DNA from: Streptomyces sp. AC512_CC834
GTDB taxonomy: Bacteria; Actinomycetota; Actinomycetes; Streptomycetales; Streptomycetaceae
Assembly (NCBI RefSeq): GCF_019049325.1
Contig: NZ_JAGMUO010000052.1
Location: forward strand, 1-64,000
Length of the DNA: 64,000 bases
Direction: 5' to 3'
A program made the translations under genes and the position numbers. Position 1 is the first letter of the stretch; every line of letters begins with the position of its first letter. Below are positions 8,794 through 17,468 of this stretch, in pieces. A model generated the notes under the pieces. The model was given only the letters and a program-made list of their open reading frames with translations, did not search any database and was not told the DNA's origin.

Positions 8794-9785
8794 CCGTCGC
8801 AGAATCCGCTGCCACCGGCCACCCCACCCCATCCGGCGACGGGAACTGGCGGCTCTTTCGGGGCGATGGAACGGCCCGCGCGGTCACCTTCCCGCCCGCA
8901 CCACCATGGCGCCGGCTCCGCCCAGAGGAGCCCGACGGCTCGCGGACCGCACGCCCCCACCCGTACCTGATCGACCCCGACGACGCGGACATCGTCAACG
9001 CCGCCCTCCACCTGCGCCGGCCTCTGCTGGTCACGGGACACCCCGGTACCGGAAAGTCCTCCCTGGCCCACGCAATCGCTCACGAACTCGCCCTCGGCCG
9101 TATCCTGCACTGGCCAATCAACAGCCGCTCCACCCTGCAGGACTCCCTCTACCACTACGACGCGATCGGCCGACTGCGGGAAGCCAACCTCCGCCGGGAC
9201 ACGGACAGCTCCGACCCCGGCATCGGCCAGTACGTCCGGCTCGGCCCTCTGGGCACTGCGTTGCTGGCCCGGGACCGGCCCAGGGTCCTACTCATCGACG
9301 AACTGGACAAGGGGGACGTCGATCTACCCAACGACCTGCTCACCGTGTTCGAGGAGGGCGAGTTCGAGATTCCGGAGCTCAGCCGCCTCCCCGAGGAACA
9401 CTCCACGGTCCACGTCCAGACCGACGACCCTGACGCGCCAGCCCCAATTGTTCGAGGCCGCGTCCGCTGCCCTGAGTTCCCCGTCGTGGTCATCACCAGC
9501 AACGGTGAACGCGAATTCCCTCCCGCTTTCCTCCGGCGGTGCGTCCGTCTCGACCTGCCCGAGCCCGACGAGGAACGGCTGCGGGACATCGTCGCCGCGC
9601 ACCTCGGCCACGAGGCACTTCACGACATCGACGGCCTGCTGGAGGAGTTCCTCGGCCGCCGCGCACCCGGAGAACTCGCGACCGATCAGCTCCTAAACGC
9701 GGTCTTCCTACGCAAGGGGGGCATCGATCTGGACGCCGGCCGACTGCTCGACGCCGTTCTGCACCAACTAGGCGGGGCGGTATGA
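8790..9785 (+). CDS. MoxR-family AAA+ ATPase
   Basis: 331 residues. Walker A GHPGTGKS is at 83-90, Walker B RVLLIDELDK at about 165-174, a sensor-1-like VVVITSNGERE follows, and the arginine-finger-type FLRRCVRLDLPEP comes after that. A helical lid lies in the last ~80 residues. MoxR ATPases usually remodel a partner vWA protein, and the next gene encodes a vWA-like partner. The ATG at 8790 overlaps the VMAP stop (ATGA) and has GGAG ten bases upstream. A longer frame open from 8562 lies inside the VMAP gene and is not a plausible start. Confidence 0.9.
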   Translation: MTVAESAATGHPTPSGDGNWRLFRGDGTARAVTFPPAPPWRRLRPEEPDGSRTARPHPYLIDPDDADIVNAALHLRRPLLVTGHPGTGKSSLAHAIAHELALGRILHWPINSRSTLQDSLYHYDAIGRLREANLRRDTDSSDPGIGQYVRLGPLGTALLARDRPRVLLIDELDKGDVDLPNDLLTVFEEGEFEIPELSRLPEEHSTVHVQTDDPDAPAPIVRGRVRCPEFPVVVITSNGEREFPPAFLRRCVRLDLPEPDEERLRDIVAAHLGHEALHDIDGLLEEFLGRRAPGELATDQLLNAVFLRKGGIDLDAGRLLDAVLHQLGGAV

Positions 9786-9789
9786 GGGC

Positions 9790-12171
9790 ATGCTCGGACG
9801 TCTGAGAGAGATCCTGGCCAGGAGCGGCGTCGACCTCGCCGACGAGGAACTCCTCGACGTCCTGTGGCTCGCCAGGAACCTGCCGGGCGACGTCGATCCG
9901 TTGGCGCGACGTCCTGCCCCGGCCGCCCCCTCACGGCAGGTCGCCGAGCATGGTGTGCCCCGGGCCCCCGACGCGGACGATGCCGTGCAATCAGGTGCGC
10001 ACCCGCCGCCGGACGTCGCCTCGCACCGCCTGTTCCCGCTGTACGCGGCCCCGCGAGGGAAGGGGAGCGGCAGGCCGGAGCCGACCCTGCACCGGGCACA
10101 CGCCGTACGCACGCCGGGCCCTCATGTCCTGCCCAGCCGTCATCTCACGCTCGGCAAGGCGTTACGGCCGCTGCGGCAGCGGCTCCCCGATCGACGCCGT
10201 CAGGAACTGGACGTGGCACGGACGGTTGATGCCATGGCCGAGACGGGCCTGCCCGAGACCGTGACGTGTGCAGCTCGTAGCCGCTGGCTCTCTCTCGCCC
10301 TGCTGATCGACGACGGCGTGTCCATGGTCCTGTGGAAGCGTCTGGCCTCCGAGATCCGCACACTGATGGAACGGGCCGGGGCTTTCCGCGACGTCCGCGT
10401 CTTCGGACTCAATACCCGTGGTTCCCACGCTCCGTTGCTGAGCAACCGTCCCTACCACCAGCAAGGTCCCTACCTTCCGCCGGCCGCGCTCTGCGACCCC
10501 ACCGGCGCCACCCTTGTCCTCATGGTCAGCGACGGCGTCGGCGACGCCTGGTGGGACGGCCGGATGAGTGAGGTGGCGGCCATGTGGGCCCGCCGGCAAC
10601 CCACCGCGATTGTGCAGGCGCTGCCCGCCCGGCTCTGGGCTAACTCGGGCGTCATGACTCGGCCGTGGCACGTCACCAGTGTCCGCAGGGGCGGCCCCAC
10701 CACCGCTTGGCACGTCACCGACCTGAGACTGCCGGCGGATCTGGTCGCGTTCGACTCTGTCCCCGTCCCGGTGCTTGAACCCACACGGGCCGCCGTCGGT
10801 GACTGGGCCCGGCTGGTCGCCTCACCGAGCGCGACCGCGGTGCTGCCGCTGTGGGACATCGGGCGGTACGTCACCCAACCCTGGCGCGCCGGAACCCGGC
10901 AGGTTACGGACGCTGAAGCCGTCCTGCGCTTCCGCGACGCGGCCAGCCCGGAGGCCTACCGGCTCGCCGCCCACCTCGCAGCCGTGGCGCCCGTCACTCC
11001 CTCAGTCATGCGCATGGTGCAGGAGGCCCTGGGCCCTCCGACGGACACCGGGCACCTCGTGGAAGTCTTTCTGGGCGGCCTCATGCACAACGCCGCTGCT
11101 GACCCCACAGGCAGGTCGCCGCAGCCAGAGTTCTTCGACTTTTCCGCCGACGCACGGAGCATCCTCCTCGGCACGCTCCCCGCCCGCGAGCTGCTGCGCA
11201 CCACGCGTCTCATCGCCGACCGCCTGGCAGCGTGGGTCCGGCACTCACCGAGCTTCACCGCCTGGGTGGCGCACCCGGGAGGAGCCGCCGCCGTCGGCGC
11301 GCCCGAACGATCGTTCGCCCATCTGGAAGAGCGGCTACTGAAACGCCTTGGCGTCGCCACGCACATCGACACCCCGACCACCGACCGGCCTCCCCCGACC
11401 CCGCGGCCCCCGGAACCCCGGGAACGGGAGGGACCACAGTCACCTGCGGCTTACCGGACGGCCACCAGACTCCCCGCACCGTCCTCCGCGGCGGACACGA
11501 AGGCCAAGATCCTTTTGGTCGATGACCAGCCGGAGAACTTGCTGGCCCTGGAGACCGCCCTGTCCGCGCTCGACCAGACACTCGTCCGCGCCTCGTCGGG
11601 CGAGGAAGCCCTCAAGGCGCTGGACGAGGACCAATTCGCCCTCGTCCTACTCGCCACCCAGATGTCGGGAATGGACGGCCACGAGACCGCCACACACATC
11701 AAGCGCCGATTGCGGACTCGTGACACCCCGATCATCTTCATCAGCGCGTACGAAACGGGTACCCACGCCACCTTCCGAGGGTATGCGGCGGGTGCCGTGG
11801 ACTATGTGTCGCGGCCGTACGAGCCCTGGGTGCTGCGCGCCAAAGTGACCGTATTCGTCGACCTGCACCAGACAAACGTGCAACTGCGCAAACAGGCAGC
11901 CCTATTGCGCACCGGGGGCGCGACCGATCTGCTGGCGCAGCTGTCCACCCTGCTGTCCGACGCCGAGTCGCAGGCACACGACCTGACCGGACAGCTCCGG
12001 GCAAAGGCATCGAGCGCGACGGTGAGGACCACGGCCAACCGCCTGGAACGCGCGGTCAGGAGCCTGCGCCAGGTATTGCAGGGTGCGTTGGAGCTGCAGG
12101 AAGAACTTGGTTCCCCGCCCGCCCCGGCTTCCCTACACTCACCACACTCACCACGACATCGAGACCAGTGA
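9790..12171 (+). CDS. SAV_2336-type/vWA-like protein fused to a degenerate receiver domain
   Basis: 793 residues. The N-terminus (LREILARSGVDLADEELLDVLWLARNLP) matches SAV_2336 N-terminal-domain proteins. A vWA-like core runs from WLSLALLIDDGVSM (degenerate MIDAS, D-x-G-x-S) to LVLMVSDGVGDAWW. After a proline-rich linker (~535-560) comes a response-regulator receiver, AKILLVDDQPENLL (acidic Asp578/Asp579), ending in a coiled-coil-like tail. The phospho-acceptor Asp is Ala622 (LVLLATQMSGMDG), and the conserved Lys is Arg675 (DYVSRPY). The receiver and tail resemble a stand-alone Streptomyces orphan response regulator, so I infer a fusion that senses by shape rather than phosphorylation. It starts four bases after the MoxR stop and probably forms a complex with MoxR and VMAP. 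Confidence 0.8.
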   Translation: MLGRLREILARSGVDLADEELLDVLWLARNLPGDVDPLARRPAPAAPSRQVAEHGVPRAPDADDAVQSGAHPPPDVASHRLFPLYAAPRGKGSGRPEPTLHRAHAVRTPGPHVLPSRHLTLGKALRPLRQRLPDRRRQELDVARTVDAMAETGLPETVTCAARSRWLSLALLIDDGVSMVLWKRLASEIRTLMERAGAFRDVRVFGLNTRGSHAPLLSNRPYHQQGPYLPPAALCDPTGATLVLMVSDGVGDAWWDGRMSEVAAMWARRQPTAIVQALPARLWANSGVMTRPWHVTSVRRGGPTTAWHVTDLRLPADLVAFDSVPVPVLEPTRAAVGDWARLVASPSATAVLPLWDIGRYVTQPWRAGTRQVTDAEAVLRFRDAASPEAYRLAAHLAAVAPVTPSVMRMVQEALGPPTDTGHLVEVFLGGLMHNAAADPTGRSPQPEFFDFSADARSILLGTLPARELLRTTRLIADRLAAWVRHSPSFTAWVAHPGGAAAVGAPERSFAHLEERLLKRLGVATHIDTPTTDRPPPTPRPPEPREREGPQSPAAYRTATRLPAPSSAADTKAKILLVDDQPENLLALETALSALDQTLVRASSGEEALKALDEDQFALVLLATQMSGMDGHETATHIKRRLRTRDTPIIFISAYETGTHATFRGYAAGAVDYVSRPYEPWVLRAKVTVFVDLHQTNVQLRKQAALLRTGGATDLLAQLSTLLSDAESQAHDLTGQLRAKASSATVRTTANRLERAVRSLRQVLQGALELQEELGSPPAPASLHSPHSPRHRDQ

Positions 12172-12211
12172 AGGCAGCCCGGCCGCGCGGGGCATTTCCA
12201 GCGCGCTTGAT

Positions 12212-13082
12212 TTACAGCCGGACCGAGACCACGGCAGCGCCCGCCGTTCCACCGAAGACGAGCACCGGCTCGGCGAGCTTTGGATCGTCCCATGTCAGCG
12301 GGGCGCAGAGCGACGTTAGAGCAGCACCAGTAACGATCCGCGTCAACTCCTCGCCCGTACGGGGCTCCCACACCCGCACAGTGGTATCCCGTTGACCCAC
12401 CGTGGCGAGGAGGGGTGGGGCGGTGGGCGAGGCCCGGAAGCTCGCAATGGCAGTGACCGGGCCCTGATGGCCGTGCAATACGGGAAGCGCCTCCTGTCTC
12501 AGTGCATCTGGAGACCAAAGCCGAATGACGCCGTCGGAGCCGCCAGTGGCGAGGAACACAGTGCCGTCCTCCGCCGTCCAAGTGGTCAAGCAGCCTACGA
12601 TGCCGATGCGGGAAGGAAGGCGCCCCTCGGAAGGCTGCCCGGGACGGCAGAACCGCACGGCCGCAGCGGATGAGTAGGCCACGATCGTGCCTTCCGTACT
12701 CGGCAGGGCCGCCAGGGCGCGGATCGCATGTGAGGCGCGGACGACGGGCCACGGCTCTCCGGTGGCCAGATCGTGGAAGGACACGGTGCCAGAACTGGTG
12801 CCGCTGACTACGAACACCTGGTCCGTGTCATCCACGCGAAAGGTTGTCAGCGCACGTATCCGTGTCAGATCGTGGGCCGGCCTCGACGAAACCATGTCAG
12901 TCAGATCGTGTACTGGCCTCGACAAAACCGTGCGGGTCGGATCAGGCATGCGGAGCCACCCATTCTCCTGGTCCCAACGGACGATGCCGCCGCCATACGT
13001 GCCCGCGATCACGGATACCGATCCATCGGGCCACAGGTGACTGGTGACAGCTGTCAGTCCCTGGAAGGCCACCTCTTCGGGC
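12212..13082 (-). pseudogene. WD40-repeat protein, 5' end removed by IS
   Basis: About six WD40-like blades remain, e.g. IVGCLTTWTAEDGTVFLATGGSDGVIRLWSPD and VTAIASF...TTVRVWEPRTGEELTRI, ending at 12212 just 41 bases beyond the vWA gene and convergent with it. The open frame extends to 13144, but its first ~20 residues (MTPRHSRDRRTGPIPITQCP) are translated from the insertion sequence. Homologous coding therefore stops at the IS edge. Such WD40 tails usually belong to larger STAND or protease conflict proteins, so a head domain was probably lost. An imperfect ~39 bp tandem duplication gives a repeated SRP(V/A)HDLT near 12862-12935. Confidence 0.75.
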
Positions 13083-14473
13083 CAGGGGCATTGCGTGATT
13101 GGGATTGGTCCGGTTCGCCGGTCTCGTGAGTGACGTGGTGTCATGTCCGTTGTGGGGCAAGGGGCCCGGCAGAGCAGGCACGGTGCTGGTGATCATGTGG
13201 TTGTCGAGACCCATGAGAACCGAGCGAGACCGTGCCTGCCCGAACATCATCGCCCATCCCTTCCGCACTGGAGAAACTGAGTTCCCCGACTGATCCCCTC
13301 ACCTCAAGCGATGTCGCTGACCTGCGGCGTTTCCTGATCCTGGTAGCCGATCCCCGCGATGCGCGAGGACTGCGATATCCGGCCCTCGCGTTGCTGTGCG
13401 CAGCCGTCTCGGCGGTGTCGACCGGGGCTCGCTCGCTCATCGCGATCAGCGAGTGGATCACGGATGCCCCGCAGCATGTGCTGGGCGTCCTCGGCTTCGC
13501 TGCCGATCCACTTACCGGTCTGCGACCGGTGCCGCACGCCGCAACCGTGCGCCGTCTGCTGCAGCGTGTGAACGGTGACGCGCTGGACGCGGCGATCAGC
13601 GCGTATCTGCAGGCCAGAACGCCGCTCCCGGTCGAGCTGGAGGCGGAGAAAGGGCCGGTGCGACGGGTGATCGCGGTCGACGGCAAGGTGGTCCGCGGAT
13701 CGCGAACCGCAACGGCCGCGGCGATCCAGCTGCTGGCGGCGATGGACCACCACGGCGTGGTCCTGGCCCAGCGGCAGGTCGCTTCCAAGAGCAACGAGAT
13801 CCCCTCCTTCGCGCCGTTGCTGGACGGTCTCGAGCTGGAGAACACGGTGGTGACCGCCGACGCCCTGCACACCCAGCACGACCACGGGGCCTATCTGGCC
13901 AGTCGCGGCGCGCACTACGTGGCCGTCGTGAAGAAGAACCATCCGGGCCTGTATGCCCAGGTCAGGAAGCTGCCCTGGTGGGACATCCCGCTCGGGCACC
14001 GCACTCGCGACCACGCCCACCACCGCGACGAGATCCGCCGGCTCAAGGCCGCCACGTTCAGCCACCTCGACTACCCCGGCGCCCGCCAGGCGATCCAAGT
14101 CGTACGGTGGCGACGCGACTTGAGCACCGGGAAGCTGACCATCGAGCGCGTCTACCTGATCACCAGCCTGAACGTCTTCGACGCCACCTGCACCGAGCTC
14201 GCCACCTGGATCAGAGGCCACTGGGGTATCGAGAACCTCCTGCACCACGTGCGGGACCGCACGTTCCGCGAGGACGACTCCAAGGTCCGCACCGGCACCC
14301 TGCCCCGCGCCATGGCCTCCCTGCGCAACCTCGCCATCAGCGTCTTCCGCCAGGACGGCCAGACCAACATCGCCGCCGCCCTCCGCCACACCGGTCGCGA
14401 CTACCACCGGCCCCTACGAACCCTCGGTCTCACGTGACGAACCCAGACAGATCTCGATCATGCAATGACCCTG
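13083..14473 (+). mobile_element. ISAs1-family insertion sequence (1391 bp)
   Basis: Ends are imperfect inverted repeats: CAGGGGCATTGCGTGATTGG on the left and, read inward from 14473, CAGGGTCATTGCATGATCGA on the right; 19 of the first 23 bases match. One transposase gene fills the element. The flanking bases (CTCTTCGGGC left, CTCTACACGG right) are not a clear target duplication. The left flank is a WD40 gene and the right flank is the small gene after the MBL hydrolase, so the insertion was probably followed by a deletion or rearrangement. Confidence 0.85.
13232..14437 (+). CDS. ISAs1-family DDE transposase
   Basis: 401 residues with an N-terminal DDE_Tnp_1-associated domain (FLILVADPRDARGLRYPALALLCAAVSAV) and a DDE catalytic core: IAVDGKVVRGS, then VVTADALHTQ, then RGHWGIENLLHHVRDRTFREDDS, which includes the final Glu. 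These blocks are the family signature. The frame is intact and full-length for the family, so the element may still be mobile. The start is a GTG at 13232. Transcription runs toward the MBL gene region. Confidence 0.92.
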   Translation: MPARTSSPIPSALEKLSSPTDPLTSSDVADLRRFLILVADPRDARGLRYPALALLCAAVSAVSTGARSLIAISEWITDAPQHVLGVLGFAADPLTGLRPVPHAATVRRLLQRVNGDALDAAISAYLQARTPLPVELEAEKGPVRRVIAVDGKVVRGSRTATAAAIQLLAAMDHHGVVLAQRQVASKSNEIPSFAPLLDGLELENTVVTADALHTQHDHGAYLASRGAHYVAVVKKNHPGLYAQVRKLPWWDIPLGHRTRDHAHHRDEIRRLKAATFSHLDYPGARQAIQVVRWRRDLSTGKLTIERVYLITSLNVFDATCTELATWIRGHWGIENLLHHVRDRTFREDDSKVRTGTLPRAMASLRNLAISVFRQDGQTNIAAALRHTGRDYHRPLRTLGLT

Positions 14474-14584
14474 CTCTACACGGGGCCCGCCATCTAAGGC
14501 TCTTATCACACGATCCTGCTCCTCAGCCGTGAGAAGTCCCAGCATCCGGGCCACCTCGCCGAGCTCGTCCCCGACCGACGTCAC
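14474..14584 (-). pseudogene. Small protein downstream of the MBL-fold gene (copy 2), cut by IS
   Basis: A GTG at 14584 overlaps the MBL stop (GTGA) and opens TSVGDELGEVARMLGLLTAEEQDRVIRALDGGPRVE, homologous to the small protein at 5413-5601. After this the frame runs into the right end of the insertion sequence (QGHCMIEICLGSS...). The native C-terminus is gone, so the product is probably non-functional. Confidence 0.7.
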
Positions 14585-14973
14585 CGCTCGCCCGCGAGGT
14601 CGAGATCACTTTTGCTCGTCTCGGCCACGCCCTCAGCAAGCCGGGGACGCCGCCAGGGGTGCACGATCGGACCCGACACCGCCCGCCACCACGCCTCCAC
14701 CGGCAGCTCACCCGCCGGCTCGAACGGCTCCCCCGGCCGCGGGAACGCCACCGCCTGGCCGACCTCCTCGGCCGCGTCCTTGGTCCACTCCCCGGGCTCC
14801 GCCCACGGATGCGGAGCCAGGTTGAACGTCCCCCAGTGGATCGGCAGCAGCACCCCTCCCGGGGCGCCTCCCTGCAGGTCAAGGTGGGCCTGCACCCCCT
14901 GCGCAGGCGTCATGTGAATGTCTGGCCACATGCCAGGAAGCGGCGTATAGTCCGTGTGGTTCTTGGGCCAGAA
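14581..14973. repeat. Direct repeat, right copy (MBL 3' end)
   Basis: Partner of 5601-5993, in the same orientation and at an exact 8,980 bp offset. Here it is the natural 3' end of the full-length MBL gene, so this side is the ancestral locus. Confidence 0.9.
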
Positions 14974-15816
14974 CTCGGCGTACGCCCCGAGCTGGATCAT
15001 CGTGGCGTCGAACGGGCCGTGCGCGGCGCCGATGTCCCGGAAGCCGTCGAAGTAGCCCGTGTCCCCGCTGTGGTAGACGCGGTGCTCCTCCCCGGCGACG
15101 ACCCAGGAGGCCCAGAGGGTGTGCTGGGTGTTGCGCAGCCCGCGCCCGCAGAAGTGCCGGGCCGGGGTGGCGGTGAGGGTGAGGCCGCCGACGCGCGTCG
15201 ACTCGTGCCAGTCCAGCTCGCGCAGCCGGTCGGGGGACACGCCCCAGTGTTCGAGGTGGGCGCCGACGCCCAGCGGCACGGCGAAGTGGGTGTCGGTGCC
15301 GGCCAGTGCCTTGATCGTGGGCAGGTCGAAGTGGTCGTAGTGGTCGTGGGAGATGACGACGACGTCGACGGGGCCCAGGGCCGCCAGGGGCAGCGGCACC
15401 GGATGCAGCCGCTTGGGACCGGCGAAGGGGACCGGGGAACAGCGCTCGCCCCACACGGGGTCGAAGAGCACCCGGTGCCCGTCGATCTCGGCGAGCACGC
15501 TGGAGTGCCCCATCCAGGTCAGCCGGAGACCCGTGGCGGGCGGCCGGGCGAGGTCGGCGAGGGTGGTGGCGTGCACCGGGACCGGACCCTGCGGGGAACG
15601 GCGGAGCCGCGCCTCCTTGTTGAAGTAGATCTTCGCGAACTCCGTGGCCGATCCGGAGGGCCGGGTCCTGGCGGTGCCGCCGGGGTTCTGGAAGACGCCG
15701 TCACGGAAGTTCGGCGATCTGCGGATGCGCGCCATGCGCTCACCGCTCGGGTCCGCGCCGAAGGCCGCGGGCAGCGGCACGCGAAGCCCGGGACTCGGGG
15801 AACGGAAACCGGCCAC
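14581..15816 (-). CDS. MBL-fold metallohydrolase (NAPE-PLD/UlaG-like)
   Basis: 411 residues. The metal site is visible as VVISHDHYDHFD (HxHxDH), with later ligands in ATPARHFCGRG and YHSGDTGYFDGF, and a C-terminal IHWGTFNLA. The N-terminal FAKIYFNKEARLRRSPQGP and LRLTWMGHSSVLAEIDG blocks are typical of bacterial NAPE-PLD-like phosphodiesterases of the MBL superfamily; the substrate is unknown. The GTG at 15816 has GGAGG a few bases upstream. The gene is divergent from the TetR gene, which may control it. The last third is duplicated at 5601-5993. Confidence 0.88.
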   Translation of the reverse strand: MAGFRSPSPGLRVPLPAAFGADPSGERMARIRRSPNFRDGVFQNPGGTARTRPSGSATEFAKIYFNKEARLRRSPQGPVPVHATTLADLARPPATGLRLTWMGHSSVLAEIDGHRVLFDPVWGERCSPVPFAGPKRLHPVPLPLAALGPVDVVVISHDHYDHFDLPTIKALAGTDTHFAVPLGVGAHLEHWGVSPDRLRELDWHESTRVGGLTLTATPARHFCGRGLRNTQHTLWASWVVAGEEHRVYHSGDTGYFDGFRDIGAAHGPFDATMIQLGAYAEFWPKNHTDYTPLPGMWPDIHMTPAQGVQAHLDLQGGAPGGVLLPIHWGTFNLAPHPWAEPGEWTKDAAEEVGQAVAFPRPGEPFEPAGELPVEAWWRAVSGPIVHPWRRPRLAEGVAETSKSDLDLAGER

Positions 15817-15969
15817 GGTACCTCCAGGTGGAGTGGTTCAGGTTCTCAGTATGGTCGTCTCGTCCTACGTCACCTCGAACGACGGATGTCACATCGGTGT
15901 TCCCAGGTCCATCGCGACCGAAGAGGGCGCCACCGCACGTCCGAGGGCCTGTATAGGGTGACGTGCGTG

Positions 15970-16587
15970 GTGAGAGTCCGGTTGAGCGTGACGGAGCGGC
16001 GCGAGGAACTGCTCCGCGCGGCCATCGAGCAGATATCGGCGCGAGGGGTGGCGGCGCTGCGGATCGCCGACGTGGCCGCCGCGCTCGGGGTCAGCAACGC
16101 CCTGGTGCTCTACCACTTCTCCACGAAGGAGAGGCTGGTCGCCGCCGCGTTCACCCACGCCGCCGAGGACGACCTGGCCCAGCTCCGCAAGCTGCTCGGC
16201 CGCCGTACGTCGGCGCTGCGCCGGCTGCGGGCGGCCGTGCGGTGGTACGCCCCCACCGGTCAGGCCAAGGGCTGGCGGCTGTGGATCGAGGGCTGGGCGG
16301 CGGCGCTGCGCGAGCCCGCGCTGCGGGAGGTCACGCGCGAGCTGGACCGCCAGTGGAAGGCGGCGATCGCCGAGGTCATCGCCGAGGGCGTGGCCGCCGG
16401 TGAGTTCCGGTGCCCCGAGCCCGACGGCGCCGCCCTGCGGCTGACGGCCCTGCTCGACGGGCTGGCGGTGCAGCTCACGTCGTACGCGGGCACGGTGTCA
16501 CGGGCCCGGGCACAGGAGTGGGTGGACGAGGCGCTGGCCCGGGAACTGGGCCTGGAGCGAACGGCCTTGACGCCTGCGAGGCGCTAG
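15970..16587 (+). CDS. TetR-family transcriptional regulator
   Basis: About 205 residues. The N-terminal helix-turn-helix is RREELLRAAIEQISARGVAALRIADVAAALGVSNALVLYHFSTKERLVAAAF, the TetR consensus ending in 'YHF.sKe.L'. The C-terminal half is helical and tryptophan-rich (ligand/dimer domain). Several GTG starts (15958, 15967, 15970, 15988) are in frame; I chose 15970 from the usual distance to the DNA-binding domain. It is divergent from the MBL-fold gene across ~150 bases, so that gene is a natural candidate target. Confidence 0.85.
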   Translation: MRVRLSVTERREELLRAAIEQISARGVAALRIADVAAALGVSNALVLYHFSTKERLVAAAFTHAAEDDLAQLRKLLGRRTSALRRLRAAVRWYAPTGQAKGWRLWIEGWAAALREPALREVTRELDRQWKAAIAEVIAEGVAAGEFRCPEPDGAALRLTALLDGLAVQLTSYAGTVSRARAQEWVDEALARELGLERTALTPARR

Positions 16588-16620
16588 CCCCGCTGGACAC
16601 CGGCCGCTCACTCCCCGCCG

Positions 16621-17439
16621 TCAGGCCACCGCGGCGATCCGGGTCTTGATGTCGTCCGGCGACAGCGTGCCCTTGGCCGTCACGTGATCGCCCGACGACT
16701 CGCCCCGCAGCCGGCGTCCGATCCACGGCACCAGGTACTCGCGCGCCCAGTGCACGTCGTCGCGCCGCACGTCCAGCGTGCCGCGCGGCGGCAGTGTCGG
16801 CCAAAGCTGGTCCGGGTCGGCCGGGACGCGCAGGCCCAGCGCCTGTCCCGCGCGCAGCGCCACGCGCGTGTGGCCCTCGGGCGAGAGATGCAGCCGGTCG
16901 GCGTCCCACGCCCTGCGGTCCTGGACGCTCCTGAGCGACCACAGGTCGAGCACCGGGCAGCCGTACCGGTCGGCGATGGCACGCACGTGCCCGTTGTACG
17001 TGGCGATCTTGCCGCGCAGATGCTTGAGGACGGGCACCCCACGGGTGTCGAACCCGGTGGTCACCAGTACGGTGCCGGCCGTCGCGGTCAGCGCGGCCAC
17101 CGCCAGTTCGAACCGCTGGGCCACCTCGTCCGGGTCGGTACCGGGCCGGATGATGTCGTTGCCGCCCGCCGCGAACGAGACCAGGTCCGGGGCGAGTGCG
17201 ACCACTCGCGGGACCTGTTCCGCCACGATCCGGTCGAGCAGCCTGCCGCGCACGGCGAGGTTGGTGTACGTGAAGTCGCCCTCGGGGCGCCGGTCCGCGA
17301 GCAGTACGGCGAGTCGGTCGGCCCAGCCGACGAACGCCCCGTCGGGGCCGGGGTCGCCGACGCCCTCGGTGAAGCTGTCCCCCACCGCCACGTACGACCC
17401 GATCACTGCTCTGCTGTCACTCTTCGAATCGTCAGCCAC
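16621..17439 (-). CDS. SGNH/GDSL-type hydrolase
   Basis: 272 residues. The catalytic blocks are in order: block I YVAVGDSFTEGVGD (nucleophile Ser), block III FAAGGNDIIRP (oxyanion Gly/Asn) and block V DADRLHLSPEGH (Asp-x-x-His). This marks an SGNH esterase/lipase; the specific ester is unknown. There is no clear signal peptide, so it is probably cytoplasmic. It ends 33 bases from the convergent TetR gene. A 16-base palindrome lies 30 bases upstream of its start and may be a regulator site. Confidence 0.85.
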   Translation of the reverse strand: MADDSKSDSRAVIGSYVAVGDSFTEGVGDPGPDGAFVGWADRLAVLLADRRPEGDFTYTNLAVRGRLLDRIVAEQVPRVVALAPDLVSFAAGGNDIIRPGTDPDEVAQRFELAVAALTATAGTVLVTTGFDTRGVPVLKHLRGKIATYNGHVRAIADRYGCPVLDLWSLRSVQDRRAWDADRLHLSPEGHTRVALRAGQALGLRVPADPDQLWPTLPPRGTLDVRRDDVHWAREYLVPWIGRRLRGESSGDHVTAKGTLSPDDIKTRIAAVA

Positions 17440-17468
17440 ATCGGCCCATGATTCACCTTGGAATGTGA

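Noticed and set aside
13073..14483. A possible target-site duplication of the IS (CTCTTCGGGC / CTCTACACGG)
   Set aside because: Only 6 of 10 bases match, not enough for a real duplication; a deletion or rearrangement fits better.
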